NCBI GenBank assembly: GCA_005405945.1
Contig: BJHW01000001.1
Coordinates: 6,696,001 to 6,760,000, forward strand
DNA: 64,000 nt
Direction of reading: 5' to 3'
Source of the DNA: Streptomyces violaceusniger
GTDB lineage: Bacteria > Actinomycetota > Actinomycetes > Streptomycetales > Streptomycetaceae
Both the position numbers and the translations under genes were made by a program. Below, one piece after another: positions 19,196-28,683 of the stretch; within the stretch, counting starts at the first letter, position 1, and each line of letters opens with the position of its first letter. Below the pieces are notes generated by a model that was not told the DNA's origin, did not search any database, and saw nothing but the letters and a program-made list of their open reading frames with translations.

Positions 19196-22100
19196 GTGGA
19201 GGAGTACGCGGGCCGGGTGCTGGCCGACCGCTATCGCCTGCCCCTGCCCCCGCCGACGAGTACGAACTGATCGAGACCCGCGCCTTCGACACCTACAGCG
19301 GGCAGGAAGTCCATCTGCGGCAGATACCGCTGCCGGAGGTCGTCGACGCGGAAGTCGTGGGCGACGACGCGCGGTGGGGCGGCGGTGGGCCGTCCGGGCG
19401 GAACGGCACGTTCGCCGGTGCCGGGCGTACGGCACGGGGCGGCGGTGACCCGGCCGTACGGCGCGCCATCGCGGCGGCGACATCCGCCGCGCAGATCCCC
19501 GACCATCCCCGGCTCGGCCAGGTCTTCCATGTCTTCGCGGAGGCCGGAAGCCTGTGGATCGTCAGCGAACTGGTCTCCGGCCGCCCGCTGGCCGCGCTGC
19601 TCGCCGAGGGCACGCTCTCCCCGCACCGCGCCGCCGAGGTCGCCAACGACATCCTTACGGCGCTGCGCGCCCTGCACGCCCACGGCTGGGTGCACCGCAA
19701 CATCACCGCCCGTACGGTGCTGTTGTGCGACGACGGGCGCGCGATGCTCACGGGGCTGGCGGCGGGCGCGGCGGAGGAGGCGCTGTGCGGCTACGACCCC
19801 GTTCCGGCGCCCACCTCCTCGCCGTCGCCGAACGCCGTGTCCGCTGCTGAGGAAGGACCGTCGGCTGACGCCCCGGCCTCCCTGCCGCCGGGCCCGGCGG
19901 GTTCCGGCGACCACCCGGACCGGTCCGCCGGGGACCGGGCCGCCGGGGACCTGGGCGAGCGAGGGGACGCGGGGCGTGCCGCCATCCCCGGAGCCCGTAT
20001 GGCCGAGGGCGGCGAGGCACGGCCGCACGGCGGCCCGCGCTATCACGACCAGGGCGCCGCGGGCGGCTTCCCGCCGCCGGGCCGCCCTTACGGTGGCCAT
20101 GAACCGGCGGGCGCGGCACGACCCGACGAATCCGCGGGCGCGGCCTGGCCCGACGAACGGGCGGGCGCGGTCTGGCCCGAGGCCGACGGCCGGGAACACG
20201 GCGGCCAGGGCACATCGCCGAGTCTCCCCGAGCCACGGTCGCCTTACGGTGGCCACGGGGCGCTGGAGGCGAGTTCGGGGCCGGGCGCGGGTGGCTCTGC
20301 GGGGTCCGGTGCAGGCGGTTCGGCGAGGCCCGGCGCAGGTGGCCCGGCGGGCCCGGGCGGTTCGGCGGGCGCGGGTCCGGGCCCGGGCGCCGGTGGTCCG
20401 GCGGGTGCGGGCGCCGGTGGTCCGGCGAGGCCCCGGCCCGGCGGCCCGGTGTATCGGGATCAGGTGACGTTCGGCCCGGGGGCCGGTGGGCCCATGGCGC
20501 CATACCGGGACCAGGCGGCCGCCGGTGGACTGCCCGGGCCGCGGCGGGTGGGCCGGCCGGGACAGCCGGAACAGCCGGGGGACCGGGAGGGCGAACGGGG
20601 CGGCGTCGGCGCCGATGCGCCGAACGCGGCCGCGCGGGCGGCGCGGGCCAGCGCCATCGCCGCCTACGCGGCGGGCGCGCGGGCCGCCGCACGGGCCAAC
20701 GTCGACGCGGCCCCCGCTCCCCGCACGCCCCCGAGCCCGCACCCACGCCCGAGCCCGCCCCGGAGCCGGTGACCGGCGGCGCTCGCTGGCCCGGCCAGCC
20801 GGAGGGGGCGGAGAACGCCCAGCCGACCGCCTCGGAAGCCCCGTCCGCCTCCGAAGGCCCGTCCGTCCCCCAAGGCCTGACCGCCCCCGAGGGCGGCTCC
20901 TGGGACTCCGGCGGAGCCACCGGCGGCGGCCCCGCCACCGCGCTCGCAGCCGAACGCGCCCGCCAGGCCCGTATCGTCGTGGTCGGTGCCGTCACCGAGC
21001 GATGGGCGCCCGAGCAGGCGGGCCCGGTCCATGAGAACTGGCGGCTGGCGCCCCCGGTCGGCCCCGCCGCCGATCTGTGGGCGCTCGGCGTGCTGCTGTT
21101 CCGCGCGGTGCAGGGCCATGCCCCGTACCCGGAGGAGAGCGCCGCCGAGCTGGTGCAGATGGTCTGCGCGGAGGCGCCCGCGTACGCGGAGGAGTGCGGT
21201 CCGCTGCGCCCCGTCGTCGAGTCGCTGATGCGCCAGGACCCCACCGAGCGCCCGGACTTCGAGGAGCTGCGCGGCTGGCTGCGGTCCCTGATCCGGTCGG
21301 CGCCCGAGCCGGACGTCGGCATCAGCACGGTCACGGTGCCCTCGCTCGGCTCGGGCGGCGCCTCCGACCCCCGGCGGCTGCCGATCGTCCGCAGGCGAGG
21401 CTGGCTGGTGCGCAGGGGCCGGGGTCGCCGCCCCGCCGCGGCGGCCGACGCGCCGGTGGGCCACGCGCGGCACCGGCGGGACAAGCGCGAGAAGCGGGAG
21501 CGGAGAGAGCCCCGGGAGACCCGGCAGGCTCCCCCGGCACCCACCCAGCGCAAGCCGCGCAGACTGGGGCGGATGCTGCTGCTCCTGATCCTCCTGGGGC
21601 TGGCGGCCGCGGTGCTCTACGCGATGATGTTCATGCCGCGCTCCAAGGACGACGGCGGCCAGGGGCGTACGGGCTCGGCCGGTGTGCCGAGCGCGGCACC
21701 GAGCGCCCCCGCGGGCGGCGACGGCGTCAAGGGTGACGGCGACGAGGGGGAGGCCGGGAAGCCCGCCGACCCCGGCGACCAGGAGCCGCAGTCCACCGAC
21801 CCGGCCGGGCTGGCGAAGGGCTTCGCGGTCCGTAAGGACCCCAAGGGCTTCAAGGTCGCCGTCCACGAGGGCTGGACCCGCCGGGGCGAGAACGGCCGCG
21901 GCCAGATCCGCTACCTCGGCGGCGACTTCGAGCTGGTGGTCGTGGCCGGGCGGGACAAGATGTCCGAGTTCGGCGGCGACCCGATGGCGTACCAGCAGGA
22001 CCGCGAGGCCGAACTGTCCGCCTTCCGCGGCTCCTCCTGGGCCTCGTCCTCCGGGCTGCGGCGGATCGACGTCGGCCGTACGGCGATGGCGGAGGGCGCG

Positions 22101-22268
22101 TTCACCTGGCGCGACAGCAGCGGGCGCAATGTGTACGCGCGCAACCTCGCGATGCTGATCGACGGCCGATACCACGTGGTCCTGGTCATCGGCCCGTCCG
22201 ATGAGCGCCGGGCGGTCAACCAGTACTTCGAGCAGGCCACGGCCACGTACAGCACCACCACCGGCTAG
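19196..22268 (+). CDS. Membrane Ser/Thr pseudokinase (two frameshifts)
   Basis: A kinase-like protein of about 1024 residues. GTG 19196 follows TTGGGGAGG. One base added to the C run at 19247-19251 joins ADRYRLPLPP to ADEYELIETRAFD; another at 20728-20732 joins APRTPP to EPAPTPEPAPEPVTG. The kinase fold is recognisable (RPLAALLAEGTLSPHRAAEV, then AADLWALGVLLFRAVQGHAP), but all catalytic motifs are lost: VAVK is VHLR, HRD is HRN (WVHRNITARTVLL), and DFG is replaced by LTGLAAG. The activation-loop region holds a Gly/Ala/Pro-rich insertion of about 400 residues. A basic segment, one transmembrane helix (MLLLLILLGLAAAVLYAMMF) and an extracellular domain (KGFKVAVHEGWTRRG) follow. It is probably a regulatory partner of the kinase just upstream. 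It ends overlapping the stop of the next gene. Confidence 0.85.
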
Positions 22269-23866
22269 GGCCCAGGCGGCTCCCTCCGCTGGGGCTCCCT
22301 CCGCCAGGGGCCCCTCCGCTCAGCGGTTCCCTCCGCGAACCGCTCCCGCAGCCGGTACTTCAGCACCTTCCGCAGCGTCTCATTGCGGGGCAGGGCGTCC
22401 ACCACCTCGAGCCGCTCCGGCAGCTTGTGCACTGACAGCCCGGCCTCCCGCAGATACGACACGACCTGGCCGAGCGTCAGCGCCGCCGCCCCGGGCGGCT
22501 GCTCCACGACGGCGCAGACCAGCTCGCCCCGGTCCGGGTCGGGCAGGCCGATCACCGCCACATCGCCCACGTCCGGGTGCTGGTACAGCAATTGCTCGAT
22601 CTCCTTGGCCGAGATGTTCTCGCCCTTACGGATGATGATGTCCTTGACGCGGCCGGTCAGCACCAGATGGCCGCTCTCCGTAAGGTGGCCGAGATCGCCG
22701 GTGAGGAAGAAGCCGTCCGCGTCGAACGCCTTACGGGTCTCGGCCTCGTCCAGATATCCGGCGCAGACCGCCTCGCCGCGCAGCCGCACCTGACCGTCCA
22801 CCACCCGGACCTCCATCTCCCGGGGCGGCCGGCCCTCGGTGGTGGCCAGGTTCTCGTCCGTGTCGTCCGGCGATCCCATGGTGATCATGGGGACTTCTGT
22901 CATCCCGTAGCCGTGGGTGAGGGTGCAGCCCAGCTCCCGTACGACCTCGTAGTAGAGCTCGGGCGGTTTGGGCGCGCCGCCGCCCGCGAGCAGCCGCAGG
23001 GTGGGGATGAGCCGGCGCGAGGGATTCTTGCGCTGCTCGGCCAGGAACATCGAGTAGAAGGCCGTGCTGCCGCCCGCGACCGTCACTCCGTGCCGCCGGT
23101 AGGCGGGCAGCGACTCCGGCAGCGAGAAGTGCTCGAGCAGCACGGCCGGGAAGCCGTAGAGCAGCAGCATCACGGTGTAGTCGGGCCCCGCGACATGGGC
23201 GTACGGGAAGGCCATGGACCCGACGTCGTCCGGGCCGAGCCGCAGCGCGTGGGCGAGGCAGGCACCGGCGGCGATGAGGCTGCGGTCGGTGTGCAGCACG
23301 CCCTTGGGGTCGGAGGTGGTGCCCGAGGTCCAGTAGATCCAGCGGACGGCCCGCCCGTCGGTGGGCGGTGGCGGCAGCCGCACCGCCTTGGGGTCGGCCA
23401 CCGGCAGCGTGTCGTACGCCTCGAAGACCATCGGCGGCTCCGGCAGTTCGGCGGCCAGGCGGCGCGCCATCGCCGTGTGGTCGAAGCCGCGCCACCGGCC
23501 GGGCACGGCGAAGAACCGCGCCCCGGTCTCGCGGAGCGCGAACCGCACCTCGCGGTCGCGGTAGTACGGGATGAGCGGGGTCTGCACGGCGCCCAGGCGG
23601 GCGAGCGCCATGGTCAGCACGACCGTCTCGATCCGGGTGGGCAGCTGCCAGGCGACCCGGCTGCCCGGGCGTATCCCCAGCTGGTACAGCCCGGCGGCGG
23701 TCCGCTCCGCGCGGGTGCGCAGGGCGCCGAAGGTCAGCCGCCGGTCGTGGCGGGCGGAGGCGGTGGCCTGGAGCAGGGCGGGGGCGTCGGGGGTGAGCGC
23801 GGCGCGCCGCTCGAGCAGTTCCCACAGCGTCGCCGATGTGCCGAGCTCATGCGCGATGTCGGTCAT
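22265..23866 (-). CDS. AMP-forming acyl-CoA ligase, cyclohexanecarboxylate-CoA ligase-like
   Basis: 533 residues of the ANL adenylate-forming family: it activates a carboxylic acid with ATP and CoA. Core motifs are WTSGTTSDPKGV (A3), GYGMTEVP (A5), TGDLG (A7), and GRVKDIIIRKGENISAKEIE with the catalytic Lys near the end (LRKVLKYRL). The start is ATG 23866 after GGGAGG (23872-23877). The last 15 residues are a 15-bp tandem repeat (RRGPW, RREPQ, RREPP), apparently a recent extension. The stop codon overlaps that of the convergent pseudokinase gene (22265-22268). It is divergent from an acyl-CoA dehydrogenase, with TetR-type operators in between. Substrate unknown; the subfamily suggests cyclic or long-chain acids. 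Confidence 0.9.
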   Translation of the reverse strand: MTDIAHELGTSATLWELLERRAALTPDAPALLQATASARHDRRLTFGALRTRAERTAAGLYQLGIRPGSRVAWQLPTRIETVVLTMALARLGAVQTPLIPYYRDREVRFALRETGARFFAVPGRWRGFDHTAMARRLAAELPEPPMVFEAYDTLPVADPKAVRLPPPPTDGRAVRWIYWTSGTTSDPKGVLHTDRSLIAAGACLAHALRLGPDDVGSMAFPYAHVAGPDYTVMLLLYGFPAVLLEHFSLPESLPAYRRHGVTVAGGSTAFYSMFLAEQRKNPSRRLIPTLRLLAGGGAPKPPELYYEVVRELGCTLTHGYGMTEVPMITMGSPDDTDENLATTEGRPPREMEVRVVDGQVRLRGEAVCAGYLDEAETRKAFDADGFFLTGDLGHLTESGHLVLTGRVKDIIIRKGENISAKEIEQLLYQHPDVGDVAVIGLPDPDRGELVCAVVEQPPGAAALTLGQVVSYLREAGLSVHKLPERLEVVDALPRNETLRKVLKYRLRERFAEGTAERRGPWRREPQRREPPGP

Positions 23867-23889
23867 CCCGGCCTCCCGTGGGACGGTAG

Positions 23890-23904
23890 CTGACGACCCA
23901 TCAG
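23890..23904. promoter_or_regulatory. TetR-type operator, site 1 (CTGACGACCCATCAG)
   Basis: Matches the consensus CTGACGNNNCGTCAG with one change. It lies 24 bp upstream of the CoA ligase start and is one of two sites in this 147-bp divergent promoter. Confidence 0.75.
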
Positions 23905-23979
23905 ATAGTGCTGGAAGCGTAAGGGCGCGCGCCTTGTCGGTCCAGGGGGTGCGGGCTAGCCTGCGGAAGCCCACCTTGT

Positions 23980-23994
23980 CTGACGGCCCATCAG
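23980..23994. promoter_or_regulatory. TetR-type operator, site 2 (CTGACGGCCCATCAG)
   Basis: One change from the consensus and extended by flanking T and A to TCTGACGGCCCATCAGA. It is 20 bp before the acyl-CoA dehydrogenase ATG at 24014. Confidence 0.78.
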
Positions 23995-24013
23995 AAAGGG
24001 AGGTCGGCCGCTG

Positions 24014-25177
24014 ATGGATCTCACCTACACGGAGGACGAGGAGGACTTCCGGCACCGGCTGCGCGCCTGGCTCGCCGACGTCCTGCCCAAGCTGCCGGAC
24101 CGCCCGCACCCGGCCGACTGGCCCGGCCGCCGCGCCTACGACTGCGGCTGGCAGCGCATGCTCCACGACGCGGGCTACGCCGGGCTGCACTGGCCGACGG
24201 ACGCGGGCGGCCGGGGCGCGACGCCCACCCAGCATCTGATCTTCCTGGAGGAGACCGAGCGGGCCGGTGCGCCCTATGTGGGCGCGGGGTTCGTCGGACT
24301 GCTGCACGCGGGCCCCACCATCGCCGCCGAGGGCACCTTCGAGCAGCGGGCGCGCTGGCTGCCGCCGATCCTGCGCGGGGACGAGGTCTGGTGCCAGGGG
24401 TTCTCCGAACCGGACGCCGGCTCCGACCTGGCGTCGCTGCGCACCCGGGCGGTACGGGACGGCGATGCGTACGTCATCAGCGGCAGCAAGATCTGGACCT
24501 CGCACGCCGAGATCGCCGACTGGTGCGAACTATTGGTGCGCACCGCGCCGGTAAACGCCGACACGCCGAAGCACCGGGGCATCACCTGGCTCGCGATGCC
24601 GATGGACGCGCCGGGGGTGACGGTGCGGCCGCTGCGAACCCTGGCCGGGACGGCGGAGTTCGCCGAGGTGTTCCTGGACGAGGTGCGGGTGCCGGTCAGC
24701 CACCGGGTCGGGGAGGAGAACGATGGCTGGCGGGTGACCATGGTGACCCTCTCCTTCGAGCGCGGTACGGCCTTCGTGGGCGAGGTGGTCGCCTGTAGGC
24801 GGGTACTGGAGGCGCTGGCCCGGACGGCGCGGGCCAACGGGCGCTGGGACGACGCGGTGCTGCGGCGCCGGTTGGGGCGGCTCGCGGCGGAGTGCGCGGC
24901 GCTGTGGCGGCTCACCCAGTGGAACGTGAGCGAGGCGCAGCGCACCGGCGGGGTGCCGGGCGTCGGCGGCTCGGTCTTCAAACTGCGCTTCTCGCAGGTG
25001 CGGCAGGAGCTGTACGACGCGGCCGCCGAGGTGCTGGGGCCGGACGCGCTGGACGCCGGTCAGGAGTGGGTCGCCGACCGGCTCTCCTCGCTCTCGTACA
25101 CCATCGCGGCGGGGACCTCGCAGATCCAGCGGAACATCGTGGCCGAGCGGATCCTCGGTCTGCCGAAGGGACGGTGA
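24014..25177 (+). CDS. Acyl-CoA dehydrogenase, FadE-type
   Basis: 387 residues. It is an FAD-dependent enzyme that introduces an alpha-beta double bond in acyl-CoA and passes electrons to ETF. The N-terminal helical domain, the middle beta domain (WCQGFSEPDAGSDLASL; the FAD contact GSKIWTSHA), and the C-terminal domain ending SYTIAAGTSQIQRNIVAERI are all present, with RNIVAERILGLP the family-typical end. The closest types are the heteromeric FadE pairs of steroid and side-chain degradation, where one subunit is long and the other degenerate. The next gene, 7 bp downstream, would be the partner. Start ATG 24014. Confidence 0.92.
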   Translation: MDLTYTEDEEDFRHRLRAWLADVLPKLPDRPHPADWPGRRAYDCGWQRMLHDAGYAGLHWPTDAGGRGATPTQHLIFLEETERAGAPYVGAGFVGLLHAGPTIAAEGTFEQRARWLPPILRGDEVWCQGFSEPDAGSDLASLRTRAVRDGDAYVISGSKIWTSHAEIADWCELLVRTAPVNADTPKHRGITWLAMPMDAPGVTVRPLRTLAGTAEFAEVFLDEVRVPVSHRVGEENDGWRVTMVTLSFERGTAFVGEVVACRRVLEALARTARANGRWDDAVLRRRLGRLAAECAALWRLTQWNVSEAQRTGGVPGVGGSVFKLRFSQVRQELYDAAAEVLGPDALDAGQEWVADRLSSLSYTIAAGTSQIQRNIVAERILGLPKGR

Positions 25178-25184
25178 GCGGGGC

Positions 25185-26339
25185 GTGGACTTCCAGCTCA
25201 CGGACGACCAGCGGGCGCTGCGGACGGGCATGCGCGAACTCCTGGAACGGCGCTTTCCGCGAGCCCGGCTGCGGGCGGTGGTGGACGGGGACGCGGCGCG
25301 GGGCGACGGGATGGCGGCGCGGGGCGACGGGGCGGCGGAGGGGAGCGACGGGGCGGCGGCGCGGGGCGGGGAGCTGGACCGGGCGCTGTGGCGGGAGCTG
25401 GGCGCGGCTGGCCTCTTCGCCCTGCGGGTGCCGGAGTCGGCGGGCGGGGTGGGGCTGGGGCTGCCGGAGGCGGTGCTGGCCTTCGAGGAGTCGGGCCGGG
25501 CGCTGTTGCCGGGACCGCTGGTCGCGACGGAGCTGACGGCGGGGCTGTGGGCGGCGGGGGCGTTCGGGGCGGGGCCTGCGGGGTCTTTGGCGGCGGGTGC
25601 GGCCCAAGGCGAGACGGTGGTGACGGCGCTGGAGGACAGTGGCGCGCCGGTCGAGCATCTGGCGTCCGCCGAGGCGGTGCTGGTGCTGGGGCCGACGGCG
25701 GTCGCGGTGATTCCGGCGGAGGAGGCGGCGCGTTCGGCGGAGCCGATGCGCTCCGTCGACCCGGCCACCCCACTGCACCGGCCAACCCCGAGCCGAACCC
25801 GGCTTGACCAGGCGGAACAGGCAGGCCAGGCGGGCCAGCCCGACCGGACGGACCAGGTCGACCGGACGGACCAGGCGGGGCCGGGGCGTTCGGGGCTCGC
25901 CGCCCGGCTGCGCCGCGAGGCGGCGCTGCTGACCGCGGCCCAACAGCTGGGCAGCGCCTCCCGTACGGTCGAGCTCGCGGTGGACCATGCCAAGCACCGC
26001 ACCCAGTTCGGCCGACCGATCGGCGCCTTCCAGGCCGTACAGCATCTGTGCGCCCAGATGCTGGTTCGTGCCGAATCAGCCAGAAGTGTGGTGTATGCCG
26101 CGGCGGTCACAGAAGACCCGGGTGACATCGCGGCCGCCAAACTGCTCGCCGATGAGGCCGCTGTCCACAATGCCCGTGATTGTCTGCAAGTCCACGGCGG
26201 GATGGGCTTCACCTGGGAGGCGGATGTCCATCTCCATCTCAAGCGGGCCTGGGTGCGGGCAGGTCAGTGGCAGTCCGTGGCGGCGGCGGAGGAGGAACTG
26301 GCGGCCGGGCTCGTGTCGACCGTTGAAACATGTTTGTAG
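25185..26339 (+). CDS. Acyl-CoA dehydrogenase, second subunit type
   Basis: 384 residues, GTG start 7 bp after the preceding dehydrogenase, so the two are surely co-transcribed and may form a heteromer. The N-terminal DFQLTDDQRALRTGMRELLE and the C-terminal AVDHAKHRTQFGRPIGAFQA (FAD/CoA contact), then QVHGGMGFTWEADVHLHLKR, are clear. The N-terminal domain holds a 21-bp repeat block (25291-25371, ARGDG units), and an expanded Gln/Asp/Arg stretch (TDQVDRTDQ, about 25808-25880) replaces part of the middle domain. These expansions do not break the frame. Its middle domain is short, as in the partner subunits of heteromeric enzymes. Confidence 0.9.
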   Translation: MDFQLTDDQRALRTGMRELLERRFPRARLRAVVDGDAARGDGMAARGDGAAEGSDGAAARGGELDRALWRELGAAGLFALRVPESAGGVGLGLPEAVLAFEESGRALLPGPLVATELTAGLWAAGAFGAGPAGSLAAGAAQGETVVTALEDSGAPVEHLASAEAVLVLGPTAVAVIPAEEAARSAEPMRSVDPATPLHRPTPSRTRLDQAEQAGQAGQPDRTDQVDRTDQAGPGRSGLAARLRREAALLTAAQQLGSASRTVELAVDHAKHRTQFGRPIGAFQAVQHLCAQMLVRAESARSVVYAAAVTEDPGDIAAAKLLADEAAVHNARDCLQVHGGMGFTWEADVHLHLKRAWVRAGQWQSVAAAEEELAAGLVSTVETCL

Positions 26340-26810
26340 CCGGGCTCGATGGATACGCCTGAATTGTTGGGATGTCGCATTCTCTGGGAAGATCCCCAGG
26401 GCTTCCGAGGTGACCGAGCGTTGATACCAGGTTGTTTCCTAGGCGTGACTCGTCACAGGGTGGAGTCGGGCCCGGGCTCGGGTACTCTCCGTGGGGTGCG
26501 AGCGCTTATGGGGTGCGAGAGGCCCGGCGTTGCCCATGGGGCGATTCCGGGCATGACGACGTGCCCCGCTCGCCCGGGGTGTGCGACGCCCCAACCTCGA
26601 TGTTCGAGTCCTCAGGACGCGTGTCGCACAGTATGCCCCACGCATACTCCTTGGCGCTGGAATATGACCGAAGCGCTTGTTGGGGTGACTGTACGTCAAC
26701 CATGCTGTCGCGCACGGGGTTACCTCCCAGCTGGAGCTGGGGGAGTGTCACGGTCCGTGACCTCTTGGAGGTACAAGGCGATGTGTCTGCCGGTTCGGAT
26801 GGTGTGAGCG
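26340..26810. other. 471-bp gap without a convincing gene
   Basis: Open frames exist on both strands, but their codon use and composition do not look coding and none resembles a family. The last 90 bp hold a nested inverted-repeat structure, listed separately. The stretch probably contains the promoter and leader of the ATP-binding protein gene. Confidence 0.6.
26721..26773 (+). ncRNA. Candidate structured leader (three-way junction)
   Basis: Outer arms TACCT (26721-26725) and AGGTA (26769-26773) enclose two hairpins: CCCAGC-TGGA-GCTGGG (26726-26741) and GTCAC-GGTCC-GTGAC (26747-26761). The second is also a 15-bp DNA palindrome, GTCACGGTCCGTGAC. It ends 37 bp before the GTG of the ATP-binding protein gene. 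It could be an RNA regulatory element or, for the palindrome alone, an operator. Confidence 0.45.
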
Positions 26811-27374
26811 GTGCAGGTGCTTCAGGCACAGATGGAGGTCAGGCCCGACCCGGCGGAGGTGAGTCGTGCCCGTCGGTGGGCGCGTTCGCGGCTTGTCGGG
26901 TCCGGTATCGGAGCCGATGAGCCAGTCGCTGAGACGTTGATTCTGCTCATTTCCGAACTCGTCACCAACGCCGTGGTGCACACCGGCTGTCCGGCCGTGC
27001 TGCGGATGCTCTTCCCCGCCCAGGGGATGGGCGGCGGGAGCGGTGGCGGTGGCGGTGCCGGGGGTGGGGTGCCGGGGCCGTTCACGAGCCGGGGGGCCGG
27101 TGCGGGCACGGTCCGGGTCGAGGTCGCCGACGCCAGTGACCGTGCTCCGCGCCAGCGCTGCGCCGATGAGGAGGACACTCATGGGCGCGGTCTGGAGCTG
27201 GTCGACGGTCTCGCCGACCGCTGGGGCTGGCAGCCGGAGGGCTCCGGGAAGCGGATCTGGTGTGAAATCGACCGCGCGAAGAGCGAGGAGCAGCTCTCCA
27301 AGAAGCGAGCGGCCTCTCATGCGCCGTCACACATAGGGCGAATCAGACAAAGTCCAGACCAGGTGTTGACGTGA
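26811..27374 (+). CDS. ATP-binding protein, RsbW-like anti-sigma kinase fold
   Basis: 187 residues. It has the GHKL/HATPase_c fold of single-domain anti-sigma kinases: N box ELVTNAVVHTG (Asn for Mg-ATP), then VADAS (G1 region), and a GRGLELVDGLADRWGW G2 box. Streptomyces encode dozens of these stand-alone proteins; they bind a sigma factor or an anti-sigma antagonist. There is no partner gene beside it. A Gly-rich insertion (GGGSGGGGGAGGG) sits in the loop between N box and G1. The GTG at 26811 is the longest start; the ATG at 26832 is an alternative. The preceding leader may be structured. Confidence 0.85.
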   Translation: MQVLQAQMEVRPDPAEVSRARRWARSRLVGSGIGADEPVAETLILLISELVTNAVVHTGCPAVLRMLFPAQGMGGGSGGGGGAGGGVPGPFTSRGAGAGTVRVEVADASDRAPRQRCADEEDTHGRGLELVDGLADRWGWQPEGSGKRIWCEIDRAKSEEQLSKKRAASHAPSHIGRIRQSPDQVLT

Positions 27375-27646
27375 CGTGTTCGGTTGATCACTCTAGGATC
27401 AGCGATTCGTCGCGAGGGGACGCCGAGGGCTGTGGTGTCTTTGTGGACCGTGTGTTCACGGGGACGTTCCTTGGCGAGTGCGGGTCGCGCCCCCGCTGCT
27501 GAAACAGGGCTCAGCGTCGGGAGCCGGGTGGCGGTGCGCGGTGCCGTGCTCGGGGCGCGCATGAGCGCGCCGCCACCCGAAAGAGAGCGGCCCGCCGTCC
27601 CCTCCATGGGCATCGGGGAGACCAAGGCCTCGGCGGCGTCAAGCCG
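27375..27646. other. 272-bp gap, no gene recognised
   Basis: The plus-strand open frame from 27384 has no family match and overlaps the 3' end of the cyclase gene in antisense. An AT-rich start (TTGATCACTCTAGGATCAG, 27383-27401) contains a partly symmetric TGATC/GATCA pair that could be a binding site. Confidence 0.4.
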
Positions 27647-28573
27647 TCAGAGGATCGCGACGGGTGCCACGGGCGCGCCCGTGCCGCCGACGAACGGCTC
27701 CGGCGGGGCCGACAGCAGAAAGGCGTAGCGCCCCTCCTCGGCGCAGGCCTCGGAGAGATCCTCCAGATTCCAGTTCTGGCCCTGGAGCATGCCCATCTCG
27801 ACCAGGTCGAGGGCGTGGACCGGCATCCAGAGGTCCTCGATCTCGGGTGGGAAGGCCTCGAAGGTCAGCGTGTCATTGGCGACCGCCGCCACATCCCGGG
27901 CGTGGAACCACTCGGGCGTGCGCAGGGACAGCCCCGGTGAGGGGAAGGCGTACGCCCGCTTCTCGCCCGCCAGATAGCGCTGGATCTGCCCGGTGCGGAC
28001 GAGCGCGATATCGCCGGAGCGCACCCTCGTCCCGGCCAGTTCCTCGGCGGCGTCGAGGTCTTCGGGGGTGACCACATGCCCCTCGGGCAGCCGCTCGGCG
28101 CCCCGGGCCCGGGCCACATCGAGGAGCACCCCGCGCGAGACGAGGGGCCCCGCCTTGTCGATACCGCTGAAGGCGGCGCGGTCATGAGTGGTGATGGAGT
28201 CGGCGGGGCGGCCGTTGTAGATCCTGCCGGAGTGCGAGACATGGGTCAGCCCGTCCCAGTGGGTACCGGCCTGGAGCCCCATCGTCACGGCGTCGTCGCT
28301 GGTCGCCACCGTGCCCGGGCCGAACATCTCGAAGTTGACCGCGATCATCGTATGCAGCGGGTTGACCCGCCCGGGGATCATTCCGGTCTGGATGCCGTCC
28401 TGCCGCAGTGGCACCGCGAGCGGTATGCGACGGCCGGTCCGTATCGTCGCGGCGGCGTGCCGGACCACGGCATCGGTGATCAGGTTGAGCGTGCCGATCT
28501 CGTCCGCCGTCCCCCAGCGACCCCAGTTGTTGACCCGCTTGGCGATCTCGTGGAACTCGGCTGGCAGCGACAT
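27647..28573 (-). CDS. Cyclase family protein (kynurenine formamidase-like metal hydrolase)
   Basis: 308 residues. The metal-binding motif of the cyclase/arylformamidase family is GTHWDGLTHVSHSG (H-x-D-x-x-x-H with the further His), and a downstream DIALVRTGQ strand fits the fold. Members hydrolyse amides, lactones or cyclic compounds with Mn or Zn. It faces the SDR gene across a promoter with one operator of the catabolic regulon, so a role in ring or lactone opening is a reasonable inference and not proof. ATG 28573 is preceded by GGAGACGCC. Confidence 0.85.
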   Translation of the reverse strand: MSLPAEFHEIAKRVNNWGRWGTADEIGTLNLITDAVVRHAAATIRTGRRIPLAVPLRQDGIQTGMIPGRVNPLHTMIAVNFEMFGPGTVATSDDAVTMGLQAGTHWDGLTHVSHSGRIYNGRPADSITTHDRAAFSGIDKAGPLVSRGVLLDVARARGAERLPEGHVVTPEDLDAAEELAGTRVRSGDIALVRTGQIQRYLAGEKRAYAFPSPGLSLRTPEWFHARDVAAVANDTLTFEAFPPEIEDLWMPVHALDLVEMGMLQGQNWNLEDLSEACAEEGRYAFLLSAPPEPFVGGTGAPVAPVAIL

Positions 28574-28646
28574 GGCGTCTCCTTCGGCGTTCCCGGTCGA
28601 CGTTTGTGCGCGGGGGCTTGTACTCGGGCCGCGTCTGCTTAAAAAT

Positions 28647-28661
28647 CTAACGGACCGTCAG
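28647..28661. promoter_or_regulatory. TetR-type operator, site 3 (CTAACGGACCGTCAG)
   Basis: One mismatch to CTGACGNNNCGTCAG; with flanks TCTAACGGACCGTCAGA. It lies between the divergent cyclase (start 28573) and SDR (start 28684) genes, 22 bp before the latter. Confidence 0.75.
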
Positions 28662-28683
28662 AAACTCCGGGAGGGGATGCGAC

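Noticed and set aside
26602-26625. A tRNA-like T-loop (GTTCGAGTCC)
   Set aside because: No acceptor, D or anticodon stems can be folded around it.
26349-26807. A 152-residue plus-strand frame upstream of the ATP-binding gene
   Set aside because: Composition is rich in Cys, Arg and Pro without any family feature, there is no ribosome site, and the inverted-repeat leader overlaps its 3' end.
27384-27728. A 114-residue frame between the ATP-binding and cyclase genes
   Set aside because: It runs into the antisense of the cyclase gene and has no recognisable domain or ribosome site.
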